From positions 5,828,001 to 5,892,000 of the forward strand of contig OU452208.1 in NCBI GenBank assembly GCA_911728435.2: 64,000 bases of DNA. Reading direction: 5' to 3'. This document shows, one piece after another, positions 32,114 through 43,758 of this stretch; the stretch's first letter is position 1; each line of letters begins with the position of its first letter. This DNA is from Apoderus coryli (taxonomy: Eukaryota > Arthropoda > Insecta > Coleoptera > Attelabidae). Made by a program: the position numbers and the translations under genes. The notes beneath the pieces are model-generated. The model ran no database searches and was not told the origin of the DNA. It worked only from the letters and a program-made list of their open reading frames with translations.

Positions 32114-34279
32114 TTATTTATTCTTATTATAATAATTATTTATAGTTACAGAACAATTATTGAAGACAAAAGGTATATCGTTTGTTTTGCTTGTTGAAGC
32201 ATAAGTAAGATTTACATTATTAGTTGCCTCAATGAAATTTTCATTAATACTATTAGTACTATTACTAGTACTTTCTATTGCAGATGATATTTTAGACGAA
32301 TTGTTAGTTTGATTATTTAGGGAATTATCCACATACCCTTCAGCTACGGCTGATGACTGCCATCCGCCGTGTCTTTTCAAATCTAATAAGTCACCACCCG
32401 CGTCAACAAGAATAGTTGCGGACGAGCGTCGAAAACAGTGTCCTGTATAAGTCGCTGCTTCTGGTAGTCCTGGCTATTTGTTTTGGAATCTTTCCTAACT
32501 TGTTAATACCAACAGACTGTTTGGTACATTTTCCGTTTATATAGTTTAGAAAAAAAGGTAAATTTGGATTTACTGCAAAGCGAAAGTTTATATATTTTTT
32601 AATCTTGGGGTAAAAATATTCTGACACCACAAAAGAACGTTGCCGTTTAGTTTTTGAATCGGGAATATTAATAATTAGATTCTTTCCTGAGTCTTGAATA
32701 TCTGACGGTTTTATATTGTCACAAAAAAATAAACTTTTCAGAATATGAAACTCAATTTAATGGAAAAAGAAACAAGTACTCAAAAAAAATCAACAATCCT
32801 AATAATTAAAAATTGGTACTTACATTTCAAACATCATCCTCGACACAGCTGATCTTTTTTTTTTTTTTAGAAAGAAACGTTCAGAATTATAATAATTATA
32901 CTAGTACTATAAACTCGCGTTGACAAACTAAAAGCTTTAAGACACTACACCCAACGGGGGGAATTAGCGCTTCTAGGACCCGAAGTTTGGAGAGAAAACC
33001 CCAAAAAAAGAGAGTTTTGTGGTTAGAGAACCTGGCGGAGCATTCGGACACATGTATGGTCCGAGCCGCCAAGTCTCCAACCAATCTCTTCAATCTTTAC
33101 TACACCGAAGTGGAAATCAAAATCCCCCCTATCATAATAAAGTTTTCCTAATTTTGTATTTGTTTTGAACCACAATCTATCGTTTTTCGCATCCTTAAGA
33201 GCTTCCAAAGTAGTTTCGTAAAAATTTTGTAACAGTTCCATATTTCGTGACGTCGAAATATAATCCAATATCGAATTAATGGACTTCTCGCTGTGATTTC
33301 TGGTGACAGCACTCTTAATATACGTCAAAAGTTGCTTATATCTGATCATCATCTCCTCATAGTTAGATAATTTAAAGTTAATCTTAATCATTTGCTTCAG
33401 TGCTTTGAAACCCCATTCTCCTTTTGCGCCGCTTTCCAAATCAAGAACTTTTTGAAAAGAAGCTAGTGCAGCTTTGGGTTCTTCCTCCTTCAGTGCTTTA
33501 CTGTTGTAATATTGGTTCTCTAGATCTACATCGGGCTCCGAATTGCTGTCTTCAGAATACTCAAGTCCGTAGTCTTCTTCATCATCACACATAAAATCGT
33601 CATCGGACATTTTGTACATTCGTTGTATGCAATTGCACAATTAAAATTTTGATTCATTGATAAATTAAAAATGATTTTTCACTTTTTTATCCAAAAAAAA
33701 AATAACAAAAATTAAGCCAAAATACCCGGACCTTGAAAAAAAATTTTTTAGCAACTCTTGTTTCCTGCATGCACCGCTTATACCAATTACAAGAGCAACC
33801 TAAAAGACGATTTGAAATAAATTTACACATCTAACATTATATTGAGCTCAATGTATTACCTTCATAAACAAATATTTATCATCTGGTGCGTTTTCTAGAA
33901 AATCGTTCATATTCTTGCTTGTCAAAATCTTGGATTTTTTGGATTTAAAGCCGTCCGATTTTCTCATCAGGAGAGCTTGTAATTTGAAGTAGTTTGCAAT
34001 ATCGCCATTGTGATTTATATTAATTGTGGCCTTTAACATTGAGTAAAATGACCAAACTGAGGAAGGCTTCATCGTTTTTGATAGTTCTTGGAAATATGCC
34101 ATCATTACATTCTCAGAAAATGATTTTACGTCGTTTTTTAATCTCCATTCCATGAATCTTTGGTAAGTAAATTTGTATCGATAATCAGATTTTGCCGGTA
34201 ACAAGTTGTTTTTAGCAGCTTCTGCAATTTCGCTAATATTGAATGGAGTTAAATTTTCTATTTCACTGTCACTCGACAT
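32114..34279 (-). pseudogene. Crypton-like tyrosine recombinase B, interrupted by a CSN2 retrocopy
   Basis: Exon 1 (33860-34279, 140 codons) holds the core-binding domain, ending KYLFMK at donor GTAATA. After a 60-bp intron exon 2 (33799 down) gives VALVIGISGACRKQELLK with the first catalytic Arg. A retrocopy insertion (32855-33744) breaks the gene. Beyond it come KISCVEDDV, a stop, an intron, and IPDSKTKRQRSFVVSEYF. After a frameshift near 32470, GHCFRRSSATILVDAGGDLL (His-x-x-Arg), RHGGWQSSAVAEGY (HGGW and nucleophile Tyr) follow, then an Asn/Ser tail. All catalytic residues are recognisable, but the insertion, frameshift and stop inactivate it. Confidence 0.85.
32855..33744 (-). pseudogene. 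CSN2: COP9 signalosome subunit 2 (CSN2/alien) retrocopy, 3'-chimeric
   Basis: ATG at 33610. Residues 1-164 ([20 protein letters not shown] to [12 protein letters not shown]) match the N-terminus of CSN2, a roughly 444-residue PCI-domain scaffold of the COP9 signalosome, which removes Nedd8 from cullins. No introns interrupt it. At codon 165 homology stops abruptly, and unrelated sequence of about 250 bp runs to an A14 tract (T run 32855-32868 on plus). A 5' UTR precedes the ATG. Removing the segment rejoins the Crypton frame (ELLK-KISC). So it is a processed copy, joined to a different 3' sequence, inserted in reverse-transcribed form. It could still make a 205-residue truncated protein. Confidence 0.88.
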
Positions 34280-34422
34280 TTTTTATGTAATCAAACTAAT
34301 TTCACTTTATAATATGACACTCACATACAAATTTGATTTAAGATTATGTCAGTTTTTGAATAAGTTTGTTTCTATTGCCCGTTGCTAAGCGGTTGCTAGG
34401 AAAACTGTACGATTTTTTTACC

Positions 34423-34594
34423 AAGAGGATCCCTGCGGAACACCAGAAAAAACAATAGTACAAGACGGCGTCCATTAACCACAACACCCTAGGATCTGCC
34501 ACCCGAATACTATCTAATGAGCTATGAAAAAACACCGTATCCAAATTATAATATTTACCTACGACCACTACTGGTGTTCCGCAGGGATCCTCTT
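34423..34594. repeat. Perfect 24-bp inverted repeat from an RT gene
   Basis: 34423-34446 and 34571-34594 are exact inverted copies. Each reads (S/T)GVPQGSS when translated outward, the conserved G-V-P-Q-G-S of LINE reverse transcriptases. Little other RT sequence is attached. Confidence 0.75.
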
Positions 34595-34648
34595 TTTTTA
34601 TATATTATACCATAGTCATATTGAACGATTTCTTGCCGAATATTGTTC

Positions 34649-34705
34649 TACAGGGTGTTTCAGAAAGACATGGACAAAATTTGTGAGCGAATATTGGTCT
34701 ATTGC
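34649..34705 (+). repeat. Truncated end of the CAGGGTGTTTC MITE
   Basis: TACAGGGTGTTTCAGAAAGA and CATGG.CAAAATTTGTGAGCG match the terminus of the 1489-2244 element; the rest is lost. Confidence 0.8.
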
Positions 34706-35420
34706 ATATTGTTTTTTGATTCTATTGTGAATTTTTCATATTTAAATCCGCAGTCTATTATTATTTCCCGAGTGTGGCCAAGTAATTGTAATTATATTGT
34801 CCGTAGTTATTAAGTTTTCCTCGAACCATATCTAAAGCAGGCACCGCATTTTGTTTATAAAAACTATACACAATTTTCCTAATGAAGTCCCTACCTTCGA
34901 CATCAATTTGTTTTAAATTTTTGTTCGAATACGTTTTCTTTTTACACTAGGTCAATTACATTTCCCTTTCTCATTCACTTGATAAATTGTTGACACTGAT
35001 AATTTAGTCAGCTTGTTAATTTTGTTTACAGATATCTAAATCACATTCACACTCATACATACCTATTTAAAAAATGTAAATGTAAATCTTTATTTTTAAA
35101 TTCTACACTACAGTTTAAGTTATCGTGCGTCCGAATGGTCTCCAAATCGCCATATTGCAAAAGTTCAAAAAAAATTAAATATACAAAGTAGAAAATAGTT
35201 ATCATATAATACCACTTGTTTATAACTTCTTATTCAAGATTGGAAAAAATATGTTGTAAAACTATTCTGAAACTTATATATTTGATTAAAAAAAAAGAAG
35301 AAAACCCAACAAATCTTTATAAGATTTAATAAACATGTTTGGCATTTCTCTTGTAAATTTAGAATACCGATAGGTATAGCTAGTTTTTAAGAACACTTTT
35401 TTTTTCAATTTGTTATGTAC

Positions 35421-35560
35421 ACTATGTCCAAGATAAGAATGGGATAGCATTGGAATCTAGGAAACGTTAGCACTTACAATGTCGGTTAAATTAGAGAAAA
35501 GTTGTACAATTTAAACACCTTTTAAATGGTGTTTTCAAAAGTAAACTAACTAAATATGTA
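35421..35560 (+). repeat. Repeat family R-CCAAGATAAG, copy 3 (truncated)
   Basis: Begins CTATGTCCAAGATAAGAATG and retains the GGTTAAATTAGAGAAAAGTT and AAACACCTTTTAAA blocks before ending. Confidence 0.75.
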
Positions 35561-35699
35561 TATAAGGGATTTACTTACATAGAAAGTGTTAAACCTTTAT
35601 ATATTCTAGATTTTTGAAAATACATATAGGACGTAATATTCGTTGTTATTTCAATAATTCTAGTTTTACATCAAACGATTCGTTGACACATTTTTTAAA

Positions 35700-36222
35700 A
35701 GTATTTGGAATCGTAATACCTATCAACGTTTTAAAACTTCCCACTTTAAATATTGCTCGTTTTAAGAATAATTTCACACGTTCTTCTAATTGTAGGTACA
35801 TTTGGAATTGTGATAACATACTTTATAAATATTAGATAAACCTTTTGAATATTCCCATATTAAGCAATACGCATTTTTATGAGATATTATTTCTAACGTT
35901 ATTTTAGCTATAAATATCGGTTTATTATAAATTACACAACGTTTTATAAACGTTTTTAATTTTGACACGGGTTTAAAACACATAAAACAAACGTTTTTAT
36001 TTTATCGTTTATTTATAATACATATACAACGTTACTTAAACATAATAAATGCACGTAGTTGTATTTAGATAATAAAAACACGTGTTTATAACGTTTAAAC
36101 TGAACGGTGTAAAATTAAATTTAAAATAAACCGTCACTTTTCTAACGTAAGAGCAATTATCAACGACTGACACGTTGAGTCCACGTTTAATTTACGTATA
36201 TGTGTTTACTGGGATATTACTT
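35700..36222. repeat. Stretch dense in AACGTTT words
   Basis: The words AACGTTTT, AACGTTA or AACGTTTA recur at about 35728, 35898, 35938, 35950, 35989, 36029 and 36088. Possibly a non-autonomous element with dispersed subterminal motifs; TTACTTAC occurs on both sides (about 35570 and 36222), but no convincing inverted ends were found. Confidence 0.4.
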
Positions 36223-36450
36223 ACTAAAAATTCTTCTTTAACTGCGAGACTGGAAATATATCTCTCGACCACTACCACAATCCAAGAGATAATGATAATA
36301 AAATATTAAGCCGGGATAATAAAAATGGTAATACGCCCAGAGTACATAATGTGGAAAGTTTAAAATACTCATTGTGATTAAGCAACTACTTGATCACCTA
36401 TATATCTGACTAGTTGGATCCTTCGTCTCTCGGTGTCTTACAAAATACAC

Positions 36451-36764
36451 AAGTACGCTCATCAAGTGAACGCTCAATAACAAAATGCTTTGGTTTTAAT
36501 CAGTACCTGGTACAAGCCTCAACTTTTCACGTGAAATTGTGACATTTACATAGTTCCCTCGAAGAACAGTCTAACATGATTAAAATGTATTTGTTAAATA
36601 ATAAAAATTCGTGTGCCGCCGTTCGAGATTATCAAAGAATTTGTCCATCAAGAAAAACATTTCTTTCTAACACTTTGGAAAATTGAGTTTTCCTGCCTCA
36701 TTTTAGGGTTGACAGTGAGAACTACGTATAATTTATTACCAACATGACAAAATTTAAAATATAC
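36451..36764. other. No gene seen
   Basis: Spacer between transposon remnants. Confidence 0.4.
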
Positions 36765-37490
36765 GAGGCACGTTTTTTTAGTAAGTACCGTTTTGCGATT
36801 ACGCCGCCGCAGCGCTACGATCGGCGTTCCCATGTCACACCAGAATCGAAACAACAAACCATGGAATGGCGAGATTCATCATCACCCAAAAGAGTGAAGT
36901 TTAAGCAAACAATTTCTGCCCGGAAAATCATGTGCACAGTTTTTTGGGACAGAAAAGGAGTATTGCTAGTGGAGTTTCTGCCTCGTAATGAGACAATCAA
37001 TGCAGCGTCTTATTGTGAGACATTGAACAATCTGCGTCGTGCAATCCAGAACAAAAGACGTGGCAAGTTGAGTAAGGGTATCGTTTTGCTGCATGACAAT
37101 GTCCGTCCACATGTGGCTAATCGGACCAAAGATCTCATCAAATTTTTTAAATGGGAAACTCTAGATCATCCTCCATACAGCCCTGATCTGGCGCCCAGCG
37201 ACTACCATTTGTTCCTGCACTTGAAGAAACACCTGGGTGGTCAGCGTCTTCAAGACGATAACGAACTCAAAACATTTGTGATACAGTGGTTAACAAGTCA
37301 GGCGGCAGAATTGTATGAGGAGGGTATTCAAAAACTGGTGCCACGTTATGACAAGTGCCTCAATATTCACGGAAATTATGTAGAAAAGTAGATTAAGGTA
37401 CAGGCTTTCATGTAAAAATAAAATTATTGCGATATCTTTGCACGTCTTTTTTTAATTCCAAAACGGTACTTACTTAAAAAACATGCCTCG
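36765..37490 (+). mobile_element. 5'-deleted mariner with both TIRs
   Basis: 726 bp between TA dinucleotides. Ends CGAGGCACGTTTTTTTAGTA and the inverted AAGTAAGTACCGTTTTG match well. The open reading frame (36744-37391) keeps HVTPESKQQTMEWRDSSSPK, TVFWDRKGVLLVEFL, LLHDNVRPHVANRTKD (second Asp) and SPDLAPSDYHLFLHLKKHLG (third Asp, 34 residues later: DD34D), through to a natural stop. The whole HTH region and first catalytic Asp are deleted, so it cannot act as a transposase but is open for over 180 codons. Confidence 0.92.
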
Positions 37491-37571
37491 TATTATATGC
37501 GTTTTCCAACGAGGAGAGACAGTTGCCCCCCCTTGGCGGCGCACATGTTTCTAAGCCAATGTAAAAGGAGT

Positions 37572-37930
37572 TTGTGTTACATTACCTCCACGCCTTCTAT
37601 CGCCACTATCAATGAAATCCAGCCCCTCAAAAATCAGATTCTGATGTTGCTGCTGATGCAGCTGTTGTTGTTCCTCGTCCAGTGTGAACAAATCGTCCAA
37701 AATAGCTACGGTGCTGTGTTGAGGATGTGCATGCGTGGCGGCATGACCTTTGCTCACATAATGGGCGCACCGATACAACAAATACCACACGTCGGTTTGG
37801 CCCAAGATCCAAGTGAGTGCGTGTTTACCGGCAGTCAGATTTGCTTGGTGGTCGGCGCCCAGCATAGCGATGGGCTAAGGCCACATTGGCGTCCGAATTG
37901 GAAGCGGTGTGGATTGGATGATTAATGGCC
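37572..37930 (-). CDS. Possible exon of an unidentified gene
   Basis: Bounded by an acceptor TTTCCAG (37931) and a GTAATG donor at 37571. The minus reading from 37865 is open: MLGADHQANLTAGKHALTWI, QTDVWYLLYRCAHYVSKGHA, a His-rich run, then ILDDLFTLDEEQQQLHQQQH and GLDFIDSGDRRR. Upstream, SDANVALA lies in a frame one base off from this. Composition is unlike transposons (G+C-rich, Gln/His-rich) and resembles a host exon, but I do not recognise the family. The one-base offset means either a pseudo-exon or a shifted splice site. Confidence 0.4.
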
Positions 37931-38452
37931 TGGAAATTATATTTAAATTAAAGAATTACATATAAATTGAGAAAATAGTCCATTCTTAGGTGGAGTTATA
38001 ATTTCAATGGTGAAAAATGAAAGTCGAATCTCAAACATATTGGTTTATGCTTCTATTGGAGGGTCATTTTGTGGAAAAATGGTTTTATCTACAACTAAAC
38101 TAAAGTCAAAAAACAAAAATCAACTCAACAAATTTCAAAACTTATTGTTAGTTTCTTTTTGTTATTTATTCATTTTGCAATTAAAATTTACACTCGATGG
38201 CCCAGATGATAAATTAATATTTATTGGAAAAAGTAAGTTTTTACACATTTTATACTTTGTTTTATATAAAATTAAACTGTATTCTTTTTGTATAAGTTGT
38301 ATTCGGAATTGCTGGCGCATATCGTTGTGACGAATTCTTCAATTTAAAATGAGAAAATATTAAAGACCTGAATAACAGTTTATTCGTATCCTCATTAAAT
38401 ACGAAGACTTCAAGGTTCAAGGACCTTTATAATTATGGAAGAATTAGATATA
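37931..38452. other. No gene seen
   Basis: The open frame 38007-38330 has no recognised domain. Confidence 0.35.
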
Positions 38453-38735
38453 CAGGGTGTTTCAGAAAGACATGGCCAAAATTTGTGAGGGAATTGGGGA
38501 CATCTAATCATGAAATAAACCTAAATTGTAATTTCTCGAAAAGGCCTTATTTACAAAGATACAGGGTGTTAAAGATGACTGCCTGAGGACGATTTTTTTG
38601 AAATATTTTCGAAACGACTAAAGATGAATTAACCAAATGTAGGATATTTATTCACCTAGTTAAATGTCGTAAACCGACATGAAATTTAATAAATAAGGAT
38701 AACCATAGGCACCCGCCTATGGTTATCGCTGTAAT
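38453..38735 (+). mobile_element. Partial copy of the CAGGGTGTTTC MITE
   Basis: Repeats the first 230 bases of the 1489-2244 element (CAGGGTGTTTCAGAAAGACA, TACAGGGTGTTAAAGATGAC, CTGCCTGAGGACGATTTTTT). The second half is replaced by a hairpin at 38698-38727, GATAACCATAGGC and its complement around ACC. Confidence 0.85.
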
Positions 38736-41012
38736 CCAGAGTTGATTGGATGAAATTATCGGCGAAGTTCGGCCACTTTGCTTGTTGATTTCAAGGCGCG
38801 GCGGGTGGAAATCGTCAACTGTGGTGGAAAGCTATATTGAAAATTCAGTGTCAAGCAAACTGTATAGTTCTACCTGGCTGTCTGATAAAGTTTGATGAGT
38901 GAGAGGTGTCTGCAAAATACCTACATGTTATGTTGCTGTAAATCGGCGAAAAAAATTAAAGTGTCTATAATAATTCATTTCTGTTTTCACACCCATAAAT
39001 CAAATTTGAATTTTATTAGCATAAACACAATACATTGAAGTCAAATAAGCCATTTAGAACGATTTCGAGGTCTTAGTTAATGGAATATGATGTTAATTTG
39101 AAATGAAAAAAAAATATACACCAAATTTTCAAACATCGCTATGAATGTATTCATTAATGCAAGGACATTTCCCTTATAAACGGTGCCTTTAATAAATTAA
39201 AGTCTACACTTTTCTTGTAGTAATTGAGTTATTACAAAATATTTACAATGCCTATTATTATGTGTACAAATTAATTTTATTGTTACAAAATAACACGGCA
39301 ATCAATATAAAACAAAAGGGAGGTGTCGAAACCATATATCACAATATAATTAAATACGAAATTGGAGAAATTTAAATTAGCATTCCGAACACAACATTAG
39401 TGACAGGCAAAAACATCGCATATTTTTATTATCTTTTCCTTTAGCACTATTTGAGTTTTTTATTGACAGATTGCACGAGAATAGGATCTTATAAACAAAA
39501 TCAGGATGTTTAGTTAATTCCTATACCGGGTGTCCCACCGGGAAGGGATTCGATCGATTATGGAAAAACTACACGGTGGAACAATCTGAAAATCTGGTGT
39601 AGTACTTAGGTCGACGGGACCAATTCGGCTAAAATGTTTTCAAGAATCTAGCACAATGGGTGTCAACTTCCTTATTTCAAATACGACACTATATAAATTA
39701 TATTTTTTTTTTTGATTCTCCTTGTAATTCTGAACATATTTCATGCATAATATGTTATACCTATCGCCAGCCGTTTTCGAAATATTTGAAATTTTATGTC
39801 AAAAATTACGTTTTCACAATAAAGAATAATAACATCATTTTTAGTAGATTTAAAAAAAAAATCTAACTATTTAGGAGATCGTTTCATGACCCCTGAATCC
39901 TAAAAATGACTTCAGTTCAAAAGTTTATATATATTTATAGATATAATTGTTCAAGTTTCTTGGCCTTATGTTTATTATAACTGGAAAAGGATCTTGCGGT
40001 ATAGGCCTTTTGTAAAGTATTACTCTTTATTCCACACCAAGCTTTCGATAATATTTATTATCTTTATCAAGGCTACAAAAAAAGAATAAAATGATGATTT
40101 GGTTACTAAGTATACAAACATAATAACTACCTTCTAAGTGGGTTGGTAAAGTTACTTAAATTTAAATAGTATCATTAATAATTGATTTTACACATAAATT
40201 AATCATGAAGAAAGTTTTAACAACTATCTATTATTTAAAATACCTTAATGCCGAAATGTGAATGCAAACCAACCAACTTCTAAATTAAATTCAATGTCTA
40301 TGTGTGTGTGGGTGTTTTTTATGTAAAGCCATTGTCATGATGTTTCTATTTTATGACCAATTGATGCGCCGGAAGTGCAACCAGTTGCCACCCTTTTCCA
40401 GTTATTATATAGATATATATATATGGGATATAGAAAACTTTACGGCACGTTCTAGGCCGCATTTCTTGACCAATCGAAACAAAATTTGGTTAAAAATCGG
40501 CTAAGTCATGGAATCGCGTGAGTTCGTTGACGATTGAAATCGGAGAGCTAATTTTAAAATGGCGGTCTGTCAAAGTTTTAAAAAAATCATATTTTTTTTA
40601 TTGTTAATAGAAAATACCGAGTTTCATATCAAATGATAGAGCACTTAAATCTCTACAATGTTTATTTCGAGAGTTTTTTCATCGCTGGCATATTTAAGTA
40701 AATGTAAGTAATTATTTTTAACGAATAAAAACCTGTGAAATAACAATAAGACCGTGCTTACGTATGTACGAGTATTATAGTATAATGGGTATTTCAGTTA
40801 AAATAACTGTCACTATGACACTTTGGTTATATTTGGTAGACTAAGTATAAATAAAAAATATGTACTTAAATCGAAAATCTACTTTTCCGACTGGCTGCCA
40901 TCGGGATTTTTTTTATTATATGGAAGCTTTAATAATTTAGTCTGTTAGAATGTCCTAGGAGATATAGACCTAATTTAGGCGCCTACGTATATTTTTTTAG
41001 TAAATATTAGTA
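38736..41012. other. No gene; scattered repeat ends
   Basis: TACCGGGTGTCCCACC at 39528 looks like a single MITE end. At 40041-40072 the minus strand holds CTTGATAAAGATAATAAATA followed by TTATCGAAAGC, a hairpin next to a CGAAA box seen in several repeats here. Nothing coding was recognised. Confidence 0.45.
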
Positions 41013-41823
41013 CAGGGTATTTGAAAAAAAGGGTAAAAAATCAAATTGAAAAATGTTTGTGATTGGATTTTCATGGGTTTTCTTCTAAACATATTTGGGT
41101 ATTTTTTAGTTAACATTTTTTATATTATTATTATTTTATTTACAGCTGCAACAAATGTTAAAAGATTTCGCGCTAAATTGTTTTTATTTACTCTAATGTT
41201 ATTGGTGGTATCTGGTCGCCTAGCGCGGAACGCTGTCCGAATCAATATTCGAAAAATCGTCGTTGATAGATAAACAGCTTATTATTTTTCTTATCACGAT
41301 TTGTATGGAATTTTCGTCGTAAAAACAATCGGTTATAACTTATAACATTATTGAGTGTTGCGTGTTACCTTGTGTTGGCTACAGAGGGTGTTACGGTGAA
41401 GAAGCGATTCAACAGAAAACGTTTGAGGAAAGGGATGAGTGAAAAAACCTTTACCACCAATTTTCTATCTCATCGTTTAACTTTCAAGAACAAAAAAAGT
41501 GTCATAATTCAAAATTTTTAAATGGCAACCCCCCATTTTATATTTTTTTTATTTTTTGGATCAAAAATAAGGGCAAGTTTATGAAAGGATGTCTATCCCA
41601 AAAAATATTGAACGTCCACTGCTCTCTGCATCATTTCGTACTAAATAAAAATCATATGGAAAAAATTCGAGTAACGCCATCTAGTTTGTAATTTATTTGG
41701 CCAATATTTCTATTTTATTTTTTCTTAAACATTTTTTTGTGTTTTATTGCTAGAACCCTTGCATTTCAGAGTTTTACGTTTTGATATATGTTAAATATTG
41801 CAGCATGTTTTCGAAACACCCTG
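41013..41823. mobile_element. MITE, TA-CAGGGTRTTTSRAAA ends
   Basis: 811 bp. Left end CAGGGTATTTGAAAA and right end complement CAGGGTGTTTCGAAA, each next to TA. The interior is non-coding; the open frame at 41046-41273 has hydrophobic and Arg-rich parts but no domain. Confidence 0.65.
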
Positions 41824-42167
41824 TATATTTAATGTTATATAGCAATTATTACAATAATTATTAATCACTGGCTGAACTTCTGAATGATTGAGAAACATCT
41901 AACAAAATAGCAGTATAATGTAATAGTAGGTAATTTCTTTACTGAATATTATGTTTTTTTTTTGTTTTAATTTGATTAGATAGCGTATTAGTATATACTT
42001 AGTCAATTGTGCATTTTGTTGTTTATTGATTTGTTGTATTGATTTTTTTTATTGGGATAAATAAATATAAGATGGTATACTTCCCTATGCTAATGCTTTA
42101 CGTACGAGTGGAAAACGTTGATCCACGAGTGACGAAAGACCGAGCGAATTAATTCCATGAGCAGATA
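41824..42167. other. No gene seen
   Basis: A+T-rich spacer. Confidence 0.4.
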
Positions 42168-42630
42168 AAGCTTTTTTTCTTCGACTGTCTTTAAATGCCT
42201 TTATTATATGTTCAATCATGATTTGACAATGTAGTACATTGTAATGCTGTTTATCATTTATCCGTGCGTCATAATATTTCCCACTAGTTGCCTAGCAAGT
42301 TGCTAGATAAAATTTCCTGGTAATGACAAAAGTAGCGGCGGGCATGAAAACTCACCATAGCAACGCCGAAAATTCAAACGCCAAATTGACAGTTTTGGTA
42401 TTTATAAATAATAATAATTATAATTAAGTATTTCGCTAATTTCAAAACACATAAACAGTGATAGTGAATATAGTTTAACACTACCTAGTCAATTTAATAC
42501 TTCTAATTTATCGTATTTAGGCTTATACGCTAACAAGGCTAAGTTTCGAAAAACAAACATTTTCCTAAAAATTATGTTAAATTTATTCAAAAGTATTAAT
42601 ACAGTCGTAGAAAAAGTATAGTGTGAAACT
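42168..42630 (+). mobile_element. Crypton deletion derivative
   Basis: Same left end (CTTCGACTGTCTTTAAATGC...) and right end (CAGTCGTAGAAAAAGTATAG) as element A, with 240 bases of shared 5' region up to AAACAGTGATAGTGAATATA, which is the first codons of the recombinase (NSDSEYSLTLP) without their ATG. Nearly all coding sequence is lost. A non-autonomous copy. Confidence 0.8.
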
Positions 42631-42727
42631 CACATGAAATGACCATTTCCTACTCGTATGATTGATGAAGGATCATACTCGTAGGAAATATATGTCATTT
42701 CATGTTCGTTGCACAATATACTATTAC
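42613..42727. repeat. Palindrome abutting the Crypton right end
   Basis: AGTATAGTGTGAAACTCACA ... CGTATGAT against its complement. Same as 31815-31945 but without the inner GC-rich hairpin, replaced by TGATGAAGG. Confidence 0.8.
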
Positions 42728-43758
42728 CGTCGCGTCATGGGTAATATTCTATTTTATTCTTGAGTGGAAATATTTAATTCATAAAATGGAAGAAGATAGA
42801 TAAATAATTGGAAGACAAATTTAATGGTTTTTACCCTGGTTTTTATGGTTAGGATTATGGATTTGGTTTACTGCAACGCGAGGCAGTTTGACTTTTACCG
42901 AATTGTTGGTTGGCAGTGTGCCTTGAGTTGATAATATTGACATTTGAGTAGGTAAAATTGGCTTTTCAATGGATAAACATTTTTCGACTTTACTATTGTA
43001 AACAACTGTCATTTTGACCACGATGGAATATCATATATATTTGCCTGTGAGTGTATAATAAATAATGCAAGGTGATTTTCACTAGCATAATGAGAAGAAC
43101 AAATTTCGTTTTGTGTTATAATTTTTGCTAGATAATAGTTTATTTAATTAGGTATTTTGTCTTTTTGAATTGCATTATAACAATACAAATAATGTGATAT
43201 TGTTTATTTTATGTTATTAAAGCAATTTTATGACGAAACAAATGGTTTGTTATAATTATAATAATAAATAATAATAATTATTGCCAAAGAATTAGGTTGT
43301 TTCCGTGTTGTTTGTTAATACAAACATATAGGCATAGGATCATCATTAAATTAAGAAAATAAATTTAAAGGCGAGTGATTTCCAGTTTGCAACAACTGAG
43401 GTTTTCTTCAAGGTTTTTCGTCACGTCTATACTAATACAACATCGCACAATTATTCTGTATTGAGCTAAATTTTGATCGGGTTATAATAAACTGAACAGT
43501 ATTTAATTTATTATTTACAGTATAATATTAAAAACAGTCAGTAAAAGACTCAGTACTTCTATAAGATTTGATCAGTAAGAACAAAAATTTGGAGCAGTAA
43601 AAGCACTATTTAGCCTGTATTTCTATGTTCACTATTGTGATTGTAATATTCAGGAAAAATTAATGAAATGTCAATATAAGTTAGCTGGTAATAGATTTGC
43701 AAATCTACAGTAAGAATTACTAAATGGCCAGTATGCAATAGTACGATGGTTGGCATAG
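42728..43758. other. No gene seen
   Basis: A+T-rich. The short minus frames at 42821-43021 and 43610-43819 lack domains; the latter overlaps the start of the mariner below. Confidence 0.4.

Larger units (their letters stand above)
34741..36450 (-). mobile_element. Tc1/IS630-like element in minus orientation, broken by insertions
   Basis: 34741-35040 and 36225-36450 are inverted copies of 49755-50030 and 49385-49560, respectively. The minus reading contains a HTH-like block (LSVSTIYRV in the 49.8-kb copy, degenerate here) and KNYGQYNY-type residues. Between the two segments lie a copy of the R-CCAAGATAAG repeat (35421-35560) and an AACGTTT-rich stretch (35700-36220), so the transposon has taken further insertions. 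Confidence 0.6.

Noticed and set aside
33023..33640. A functional CSN2 gene
   Set aside because: It lacks introns, stops matching CSN2 at codon 164 of about 444, ends in an A tract and lies inside a recombinase gene, so it is a retrocopy.
35579..36222. hAT-like element with an 8-bp TTACTTAC duplication
   Set aside because: No inverted ends could be aligned; kept only as a motif-rich stretch.
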